A stretch of DNA of 5,612 nucleotides from Leptolyngbya sp. SIO4C1. Its GTDB lineage: Bacteria; Cyanobacteriota; Cyanobacteriia; Phormidesmidales; Phormidesmidaceae. A model generated the notes under the pieces. That model did not search any database. It saw only the letters and a list, made by a program, of their open reading frames with translations, and was not told where the DNA came from. Positions 1-4,583 of the stretch are shown here, piece after piece (the stretch's first letter is position 1; every line of letters begins with the position of its first letter). Where the stretch lies: positions 1-5,612 of the forward strand of contig JAAHIA010000334.1 in the NCBI GenBank assembly GCA_010671975.1, given 5' to 3'. The position numbers and the translations under genes were made by a program.

Positions 1-1
1 C

Positions 2-124
2 TCCGATCTCAAAGAAGAGTACGCGCGCGAAATGAACCTGCTCAATCAGCTAGACAACCTGCGATCGCTGCTCACGCCAGAAAATGCCAAGCTGCTGCAG
101 TCGTTCAACCTGCTGAATAAATAG
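2..124 (+). CDS. C-terminal end of an unidentified protein (5' part outside window)
   Basis: An open frame runs from the window edge to a TAG stop at 122-124 and gives 40 residues ending in SFNLLNK. The peptide is charged at first (SDLKEEYAREMN) and then leucine-rich (LLNQLDNLRSLL, LLQSFNLL). This looks like amphipathic alpha-helix, possibly coiled-coil. No cysteine, signal or catalytic motif is visible, and I do not recognise the family. The frame contains a HIP1 octamer (61-68) and has codon use like the neighbouring genes, which supports real coding. The next gene starts 52 bp downstream on the same strand, so co-transcription is possible. No terminator hairpin is seen in the gap. Confidence 0.7.
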   Translation, partial: SDLKEEYAREMNLLNQLDNLRSLLTPENAKLLQSFNLLNK

Positions 125-142
125 CGCTGAAAATTAACGCAG

Positions 143-148
143 TACAAT
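143..148 (+). promoter_or_regulatory. Candidate -10 box (TACAAT) upstream of the DUF456 gene
   Basis: TACAAT at 143-148 matches the bacterial sigma-70 -10 consensus at five of six positions and lies 28 bp before the ATG at 177. No convincing -35 element lies 16-18 bp upstream, where the sequence overlaps the previous stop codon. If used, the 5' leader would be about 20 nt. This is a motif match only. Confidence 0.3.
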
Positions 149-176
149 AGGGACATAAGCTCAGCCAAAGACACCT

Positions 177-713
177 ATGGGCCTGGTTATTTTGTATTGG
201 AGCCTGCTAGCGATCATGCTAGTCGGCGTTGTGGGGGCTTTTGTACCTGCGCTGCCCGGCGTAGGTTTAATTTTGGCTGCAATTTTGGTTTGGGGTATAG
301 TCACTGGCTTTGCGCAGGTCAGCAGCGCCCTCGTGGTGGCGATTATCGTGCTGCTGCTTAGCCTTGTCACTGACTATTTAGCGGCCTATCTGGGGGCTAA
401 GAAAGTCGGGGCGAGCAGCTGGGGACAGGTCGGCTCAATTGTTGGCATTGTGCTAGGCATGCTGGGATTTTTGCCGGCTTTACCAGTAGGAGGGCCAATT
501 TTAGGGCTACTGCTGGGCGCAATGGCTGGAGCCTTCATTGGTGAGTTTATCTATCGGCGCGATTTAGCTATCGTTGCTCGAGCCCGGCTAGGTCTTAAGG
601 TCAGCTTGGCGATTGTAGTCAGCTCTTTGATTGGCAACATAATTCAAGGCGCGCTTGCGATCGCGGCAATGGCTGTGTTTGTGCTGACTACCTGGTCAAG
701 CGTTGCTGCATAG
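177..713 (+). CDS. DUF456 family integral membrane protein
   Basis: This 178-residue, very hydrophobic protein of unknown function has the features of the DUF456 family (PF04306). The glycine/proline-rich signature VPALPGVGLILAAILVWGI is near residues 23-41. The second conserved block is TDYLAAYLGAKKVGASSWG (65-83), followed by a glycine-rich hairpin with FLPALPVGGPILG (98-110) and GAFIGEF (118-124). Membrane segments are expected at about 5-22, 28-45, 50-72, 84-100, 104-122 and 140-172. There is no cleavable signal peptide; the first helix starts at residue 3. Start ATG 177 fits the short family N-terminus, but no clear Shine-Dalgarno precedes it. A HIP1 octamer lies at 657-664. The family is widespread in bacteria with no established reaction, so the identification is firm and the role is unknown. 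Confidence 0.9.
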   Translation: MGLVILYWSLLAIMLVGVVGAFVPALPGVGLILAAILVWGIVTGFAQVSSALVVAIIVLLLSLVTDYLAAYLGAKKVGASSWGQVGSIVGIVLGMLGFLPALPVGGPILGLLLGAMAGAFIGEFIYRRDLAIVARARLGLKVSLAIVVSSLIGNIIQGALAIAAMAVFVLTTWSSVAA

Positions 714-715
714 CG

Positions 716-812
716 GCTGAGCTGCGATAGATGACCGGTGGCTGAGCTGCGATAGATGACCGGTGTCTGAACTGCGATAGATGACCGGTGGCTGAGCTGC
801 GATAGATGACCG
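716..812 (+). repeat. 25-bp tandem direct repeat, about 3.9 copies
   Basis: Four head-to-tail units start at 716, 741, 766 and 791, each 25 bp long and sharing the core GAGCTGCGATAGATGACC. Units 1 and 2 are identical. Unit 3 has two substitutions (T for G at 766 and A for G at 771). Unit 4 matches for 22 bp and stops at 812. Each complete unit carries the 6-bp palindrome ACCGGT (734-739, 759-764, 784-789), so neighbouring copies could pair with each other. The period is not a multiple of three, and every unit contains TGA and TAG, so it is not protein-coding. The array begins two bases after the TAG of the DUF456 gene. It has no spacers, so it is not CRISPR, and it is not one of the heptanucleotide STRR repeats described in cyanobacteria. 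Confidence 0.95.
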
Positions 813-832
813 CAATCAATAACCAGCACCTA

Positions 833-843
833 GGTAATTTACC
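833..843. promoter_or_regulatory. Perfect dyad GGTAA-T-TTACC, possible operator
   Basis: An 11-bp perfect inverted repeat with a single central base lies in the 134-bp non-repeat part of the gap before the pentapeptide gene. It does not fit the NtcA consensus (GTA-N8-TAC), because the half-sites are only three bases apart. A short dyad of this length can occur by chance, and no regulator is inferred. Confidence 0.25.
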
Positions 844-885
844 GACTCATCACTGATTTGATAAAAATCGCTTTGAATAGTGTGA

Positions 886-895
886 CTGTGCACAG
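886..895. promoter_or_regulatory. Perfect 10-bp palindrome CTGTGCACAG, possible operator
   Basis: CTGTGCACAG is fully self-complementary and lies 52 bp before the pentapeptide gene's ATG. It is preceded by TGTGA (881-885). The full site does not match the CRP form TGTGA-N6-TCACA on its right half. No strong sigma-70 promoter pair was found around it. TATGCT at 916-921 is a weak -10 candidate without a -35. Confidence 0.3.
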
Positions 896-946
896 CCAGG
901 ACGTTCAGAGTTGGCTATGCTACAGAATAATGGTGAGACTTAAAAC

Positions 947-1486
947 ATGGCTGATGCAGAGCACTTAGAGATGCTGAAGCTCGGGGCAACCGGCTGGAAT
1001 CGCTGGCGTGCCAGGCATCCGCAGCTGCGTCCCAATCTGCGAGAAGCTGATTTACAAGGGTTAGATTTTTCTGGCTACAACTTTCATAACACTTATTTGA
1101 GCAAAGCTAACCTCAGGCGCGCCTACCTCTTTGAGGCCGACTTTCAAGCTGCAAACTTACGAGAGGCCAACCTGAGCCGCTGCTGTCTGATTGGTGCTAA
1201 CCTACACCGAGCCTACCTAGCTAACGTCAGCCTATATCAGGCCTATCTGTCATACACCGACCTCAGTAATGCCTATTTGCATAACACTGATTTGCGCAAG
1301 GCCGATCTCAAAGAAGCGATTCTTACCTCGGCCTATCTAGGTGGGGCCGATTTGCGAGAGGCCGACTTAAGCGATGCTGCCGATCTGGTGCCTTCACAGC
1401 TGCAAATAGTAGGCAGCTTAGCACAGGCGACTCTGCCGTCGGCCTTAGCAAACCTCTATCAGCCACGCGTTTCTCTGTCGATTTAA
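947..1486 (+). CDS. Pentapeptide-repeat protein (uninterrupted right-handed beta-helix)
   Basis: This 179-residue protein has a short helical N-terminus with the motif GATGWNRWRARHPQLRPN (13-30), a cap seen on many cyanobacterial pentapeptide proteins. It is followed by 23 consecutive A(D/N/Y)LXX repeats, with the central Leu or Phe at residue 31 and every fifth residue to 141. Four repeats make one coil, so this predicts just under six coils with no loop insertions. The C-terminal cap is about residues 145-179 (VPSQLQIVGSLAQATLPSAL). There is no signal peptide or membrane segment, so it is probably cytosolic. Tyr alternates with Asp/Asn at the outward position before the central Leu, giving a 10-residue super-period. 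ATG 947 is preceded by GGTGAG (932-937) at 9-nt spacing. It lacks the loops of Qnr proteins, so no gyrase role is assigned; function is unknown. Confidence 0.93.
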   Translation: MADAEHLEMLKLGATGWNRWRARHPQLRPNLREADLQGLDFSGYNFHNTYLSKANLRRAYLFEADFQAANLREANLSRCCLIGANLHRAYLANVSLYQAYLSYTDLSNAYLHNTDLRKADLKEAILTSAYLGGADLREADLSDAADLVPSQLQIVGSLAQATLPSALANLYQPRVSLSI

Positions 1487-1490
1487 AGCA

Positions 1491-1510
1491 GGGAGCTAAA
1501 GGGAGCTAAA
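1491..1510 (+). repeat. 10-bp direct duplication (GGGAGCTAAA twice)
   Basis: Two exact adjacent copies of GGGAGCTAAA lie at 1491-1500 and 1501-1510, between the convergent pentapeptide and aminotransferase genes. The second copy contains the aminotransferase stop codon (CTA on + at 1506-1508). On the - strand each copy reads TTTAGCTCCC, so the duplication places short T runs after the hairpin at 1509-1538. Confidence 0.85.
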
Positions 1511-2705
1511 CATTCGCTGGCGTACCGTAGCGAATGTTCGCATCGCGCAGCCTTGCCATCGCTTCACCCAGGCGATCGCACTCGGCAATCAGACTAATGC
1601 GCACATAGCCTTCACCGCCTTCACCAAACGCGCTACCCGGCGTCACGACCACGCCTGTCTTTTGCAGCACCGTAAAGGCGAAGTCAGACGAGGTTACACC
1701 GAGCGGGCAGGGCACCCACAGATACATAGTGGCCTTGGTTTTAGGCACGTTCCAGCCCAGCTCTCTGAGCGCCTCAATCAGAAAATCGCGGCGCGTGATG
1801 TAGCGCTGCTGCACTTCTTCTAAATAGCTGTCAGGCAGATTGAGCGCCGTCTCTGCAGCAGTTTGAATGGCGCCGAAGATGCCATAGTCTAGGTTGGTTT
1901 TTAGCGTTCGTAGTCCCTGAATGATATGCCGATTGCCAACAACGAAGCCGACTCGCCAGCCGGCCATATTGTAGGTTTTTGATAGCGTGTGAAATTCGAC
2001 GCTGATCTCCTGAGCCCCTGGTATTTCGAGGACGCTGGTGGGCTGATAGCCGTCGAACGCTAGCTCGGCATAGCAGAGATCGTGAATCAAAAGAATTTTG
2101 TAGCGCTGAGCAAAGGCCACAATTCGCTCAAAGAACTCGCGCGGGGCAGTTGCGCCGGTAGGATTGTTGGGATAGTTGAAGTACAGCGCTTTAGCACGCC
2201 GAGCAATCTCTTCAGGAATGGCCTCAAGATCGATGAGCCAGTCGTTCTTGGCAGTTAGCAGCAGCGGATAGATTTCTGCCCCTGCGATCGCGGGTCCTCT
2301 AAAATGCGCCGGATAGGCAGGCGTGGGCACCAATACTAGGTCGCCCGGGTCAAGATAGGCCAACGCTAGGTGGCTTAGTCCTTCTTTGGAGCCTAGCAGC
2401 GGCAGGGCTTCGCCTTCGGGGTCAAGCATGACGCCATAGCGGCGGTGATACCAGTCAGTGATGGCCGCTCGAAAGCTAGCGGTGCCCTCAAAAGGCGGGT
2501 AGCCGTGATGTTTGGCATCTTCGATTGCCCGCTGGGCAGCTTCAATTACGGGGGCAGGCGTAGGTCCGCCCGGGTTGCCCATGCCTAGATCAATCAGGTC
2601 GACGCCCTGCTCACGCGCCTTAGCCTTAAGCTCATCGAGACGTGCGAACACATAGGGGGGGAGGCTGTTGAGGCGCTGAGCCGGCTGAATCCAGTCTAAA
2701 TTCAT
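1506..2705 (-). CDS. PLP-dependent class I/II aminotransferase, AlaC/YfdZ-like
   Basis: This 399-residue fold-type I aminotransferase transfers an amino group between an amino acid and a 2-oxo acid. Landmarks in order are LPPYVFARLDELK (15-27), GMGNPGGPTP (41-50), GSKEGLSHL (105-113), TPAYPAH (128-134), YPNNPTGA with the conserved Asn181 (178-185), HDLCYAEL with Asp209 for the pyridine nitrogen, and TLSKTYNMAGWRVGF with Schiff-base Lys243 and phosphate-binding Arg251. Arg369 (YVRIS) is expected to bind the substrate carboxylate. All key residues are intact. The wording resembles E. coli AlaC (glutamate-pyruvate aminotransferase) more than classical DapL; cyanobacterial relatives are often labelled aspartate or LL-diaminopimelate aminotransferase, so substrate is open. 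ATG at 2705 overlaps the dehydrogenase stop as ATGA, with GAGGT six bases upstream. It contains two HIP1 sites. Confidence 0.92.
   Translation of the reverse strand: MNLDWIQPAQRLNSLPPYVFARLDELKAKAREQGVDLIDLGMGNPGGPTPAPVIEAAQRAIEDAKHHGYPPFEGTASFRAAITDWYHRRYGVMLDPEGEALPLLGSKEGLSHLALAYLDPGDLVLVPTPAYPAHFRGPAIAGAEIYPLLLTAKNDWLIDLEAIPEEIARRAKALYFNYPNNPTGATAPREFFERIVAFAQRYKILLIHDLCYAELAFDGYQPTSVLEIPGAQEISVEFHTLSKTYNMAGWRVGFVVGNRHIIQGLRTLKTNLDYGIFGAIQTAAETALNLPDSYLEEVQQRYITRRDFLIEALRELGWNVPKTKATMYLWVPCPLGVTSSDFAFTVLQKTGVVVTPGSAFGEGGEGYVRISLIAECDRLGEAMARLRDANIRYGTPANV
1509..1538 (-). terminator. Hairpin at the end of the aminotransferase gene, probable terminator for the convergent junction
   Basis: AACATTCGCT (1509-1518) and AGCGAATGTT (1529-1538) are perfect reverse complements and give a 10-bp stem with a 10-nt loop. 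The hairpin is built from the last ten sense codons of the aminotransferase (N-I-R-Y-G-T-P-A-N-V) and ends at its TAG. On the - strand it is followed by TTTAGCTCCC twice, a weak T-rich tail. On the + strand it lies 23 bp after the pentapeptide stop and is preceded by AAA. It could therefore act on transcripts from both directions. The U-tract is poor, so termination is an inference. Confidence 0.45.
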
Positions 2706-3841
2706 GCGTTGACCTCGTGAGGTGAGCTGTCTGCTGGGGTACGTCGCGCAGTGACGGTTGGAGCGGTGGTTGAGACCATCGCGGCCATCACTGCTTCAGG
2801 CGCTACGGTGAAGGGTAGATGATAAATGTCTGAACCTTCGCGGCAGGCGAATTCAGCTGCCTGAGCCAGCTCGTTCAGCCGCAGGTTGCCCAGCCCTAGA
2901 TCAGTCAGCGTGCGGGGTAGGCCAATCGCATCGTAAACCTGCAGCAGCTGCTGTCGGGCAGTGACCGCTAGCGGGCTACCGCCCATTTCCTCAAGGCGCA
3001 GCTGCACCAAAATGCCGTAAGCGACCTTTTCACCGTGCAGCGTGCCGTGGCTAGCGATCAGCTGGGTGAGCCCGTTATGCACCGCATGGGCTGCTACGGT
3101 ACGGCACTGCGCGCCGCCCATACCGCCAATTACCCCGGCCATCAGCACGCTGGCATCCACCACTTCACGCCAGTCAGCGCCGCCGGGATCTTGCAGCGCC
3201 GCTGCCGATTTTTGAAAGAGAATATCGCGCAGCACCCTAGCCTGCTGTACCGCCCCGATGATCAGCGTCTGCTCTGAATGACCGCTGCTGACAGAGGCTT
3301 CGTACCACTTAGCGATCGCATCGCCAATGCCAGCAATCAGGGTGCGCTGCGGCGCAGTGGCAATCAGGTCATAGTCGAGCAGTAGCAGGTCTGGGCAGTA
3401 GGGCAGCCCAATATCGTAGCGAAATGCGCCTGCATCCGAATACACGTTAGAAAGCGCGGTCCAGGCAGCGCAGGTAGCAGCCGACGTCGGAATCGTCACG
3501 ATGGGTAGCCCAGCCCGATAGGCCAGCAGCTTAGCCGCATCTAGCGCCTTACCACCGCCCAGACCGATGATGAAATCTGCCTCATGCTGCAAGCGAACTG
3601 TCTGCAGCGCGGTCAGCGCCGCTTCGCTACAGTCGGTTTGGTATGATGCTGTCGCTGCTGATAGACCCGCGAGCGCCGTCTGCAGAAAGGGCATCGCCAC
3701 CGCTAGGGTGCGATCGCCCCCCACCAGCAGCGGCCGCTGGCCTAACCGTGCGAGTAGCGGCCCTGCTTGAGACAAAATGCCGCTGCCGCGCACTACCTGT
3801 GCCGGCGCAATCGTGAGAGCGGATAGCGTAGATTCGGTCAT
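2702..3841 (-). CDS. Iron-containing (group III) alcohol dehydrogenase, glycerol dehydrogenase-like
   Basis: This 379-residue protein (E. coli GldA has 367) is of the family that interconverts alcohols and carbonyls with NAD(P). An N-terminal nucleotide domain carries GLGGGKALDAAK (93-104), the GGGKxxDxxK phosphate-binding motif, then IPTSAATCAAW (117-127). The C-terminal helical domain carries the metal ligands Asp174 (GIGDAIAKWYE), His252 (AHAVHNGL) and His269 (LHGEKVAYG). The 17-residue spacing of the two histidines matches GldA. The active site looks complete. Glycerol is one candidate substrate, but the family also includes sn-glycerol-1-phosphate dehydrogenases and uncharacterised cyanobacterial members. 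The start ATG has no clear ribosome site; an ATG at 3852 is out of frame and soon stops. Its TGA overlaps the aminotransferase ATG, suggesting one functional unit. ycf51 lies 62 bp upstream with no terminator seen in the gap. Confidence 0.88.
   Translation of the reverse strand: MTESTLSALTIAPAQVVRGSGILSQAGPLLARLGQRPLLVGGDRTLAVAMPFLQTALAGLSAATASYQTDCSEAALTALQTVRLQHEADFIIGLGGGKALDAAKLLAYRAGLPIVTIPTSAATCAAWTALSNVYSDAGAFRYDIGLPYCPDLLLLDYDLIATAPQRTLIAGIGDAIAKWYEASVSSGHSEQTLIIGAVQQARVLRDILFQKSAAALQDPGGADWREVVDASVLMAGVIGGMGGAQCRTVAAHAVHNGLTQLIASHGTLHGEKVAYGILVQLRLEEMGGSPLAVTARQQLLQVYDAIGLPRTLTDLGLGNLRLNELAQAAEFACREGSDIYHLPFTVAPEAVMAAMVSTTAPTVTARRTPADSSPHEVNA
2712..2716 (-). promoter_or_regulatory. 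Shine-Dalgarno GAGGT for the aminotransferase, inside the dehydrogenase gene
   Basis: GAGGT on the - strand lies six bases before the aminotransferase ATG and within the last codons of the dehydrogenase. With the ATGA stop/start overlap this supports the ATG at 2705 as the true start. It also allows both re-initiation and direct ribosome entry. Confidence 0.6.
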
Positions 3842-3903
3842 AGAGGGTTCATGTAGAAATGAAGTAGAGACAGGCAGCTAGGCATAGGAGGCTACGACAA
3901 GGA

Positions 3904-4428
3904 CTACGATTTAGCAGCGGCCGCGCTGGCCTTGGCTAGCATTTGAGGGTTAACCGTCACTTGAATCGGCTGCTCCGCGCTGGCATCGCGCGTGGACTGA
4001 GCCTGGCCCAGATAGACCAGATCTGAAATGCCGGGCTCTCGATGGATAATGGTGCGCGCTCGAATGATTGGAGACTGACCGGGTCTGCCAATTCGGCTGG
4101 CCTTAAATAGATTTCGACCGGCCTGCTCTAACGTTGCGCGCAGCTCGGTTTCCGTAATTGACTGAGGCACCGCAATCACAATATTGGCAGCGCCCGAGTC
4201 AAACACCGTTGTGTAGGGCACTGACCCCGGCACCGCCGCTGGCGACAGAGGTTCAAAGCTGAGGCCAAACAGTCCGGCCGTCAGCACGGCACTGAATCCG
4301 GTCGCCCCGACTAGCCGAAACCGAATGCCCCATTGAAACACGAAGGCAAGACCCGCTAGCGCTGCGATCGCAAGCGTGGCAATGCCCATCCATTTTGTAG
4401 CCTGTAAAAAAAATTCTGGCGTTGGCAT
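3904..4428 (-). CDS. ycf51: Ycf51 family membrane protein
   Basis: This is a 174-residue protein of the Ycf51 family (DUF2518), conserved in cyanobacteria and on some algal plastid genomes, with no settled biochemical role. Two membrane helices (about 12-32 and 40-57) flank the hallmark WGIRFRLVG (33-41). A soluble domain follows with VPYTTVFDSGAANIVIAVP (70-88), ITETELRATL (91-100), IIRARTIIHREPG (121-133) and VYLGQ (138-142). The ATG at 4428 is chosen because the resulting start (MPTPEFFLQATKW) fits the family as I recall it. An in-frame TTG at 4455 would add nine residues and does have AGGA eight bases upstream, whereas the ATG has no ribosome site, so the start is uncertain. It is the first gene of a - strand run and contains one HIP1 site. 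Confidence 0.9.
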   Translation of the reverse strand: MPTPEFFLQATKWMGIATLAIAALAGLAFVFQWGIRFRLVGATGFSAVLTAGLFGLSFEPLSPAAVPGSVPYTTVFDSGAANIVIAVPQSITETELRATLEQAGRNLFKASRIGRPGQSPIIRARTIIHREPGISDLVYLGQAQSTRDASAEQPIQVTVNPQMLAKASAAAAKS

Positions 4429-4482
4429 AGCAGCGGAGTAAGAGTCGTCAAGCAATTAGCGTATCCTACATTACCCATCTTG

Positions 4483-4510
4483 ATCCTATCAGCAGAGTCT
4501 GCGTTCCCAA
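4483..4510 (-). promoter_or_regulatory. Candidate sigma-70-type promoter for ycf51
   Basis: On the - strand, TTGGGA (4505-4510) and TAGGAT (4483-4488) are separated by 16 bp and lie upstream of ycf51, predicting a start near 4476. The spacer holds a perfect dyad, GCAGA-G-TCTGC (4492-4502), which would be an ideal place for a repressor. Both hexamers are imperfect, so this is a motif-based proposal only. Confidence 0.35.
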
Positions 4511-4535
4511 ATGTGATAGTTCTGATTTCTAGATG

Positions 4536-4548
4536 GGCTTAATAAGCC
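4536..4548. promoter_or_regulatory. Perfect dyad GGCTTA-A-TAAGCC in the divergent promoter region
   Basis: A 13-bp perfect inverted repeat lies 36 bp before the GTG start of the PLD gene, in the region between divergent ycf51 and the PLD gene. It contains TAATAA (4540-4545), a reasonable -10 box for the PLD gene, but no good -35 is seen 16-18 bp upstream. It may be an operator overlapping the promoter. It is too short and AT-rich to be a likely terminator. Confidence 0.3.
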
Positions 4549-4583
4549 TGGACTGAGCCGATTTTGCGGAGCACGTTTAAGTT

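Noticed and set aside
161..370. 69-codon - strand frame opposite the DUF456 gene
   Set aside because: Antisense shadow of a clearly conserved membrane-protein gene; Thr/Pro-rich composition typical of reversed hydrophobic codons.
716..812. CRISPR array
   Set aside because: Units are contiguous with no unique spacers and no cas genes are nearby.
644..829. 61-codon open frame on the - strand across the tandem repeat
   Set aside because: It is produced by reading the 25-bp repeat and the end of the DUF456 gene in reverse; low-complexity product, no ribosome site, no family resemblance.
881..896. CRP (SyCRP1) binding site
   Set aside because: The left half TGTGA fits, but the right half is ACAGC where TCACA is expected.
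947..1486. Qnr/MfpA-type gyrase-protecting quinolone-resistance protein
   Set aside because: The repeats are uninterrupted and the protein lacks Qnr loops and length; the fold alone does not support a gyrase role.
3035..3277. 80-codon + strand frame inside the dehydrogenase gene
   Set aside because: It lies wholly opposite the metal-binding domain of an intact gene and its product looks like no family I know.
3567..3770. 67-codon + strand frame inside the dehydrogenase gene
   Set aside because: Antisense to the NAD-binding domain; Ser/Ala/Arg-rich shadow composition.
3842..3903. Terminator or promoter between ycf51 and the dehydrogenase gene
   Set aside because: No stem of useful length with a T-run and no spaced -35/-10 pair could be found in the 62 bp.
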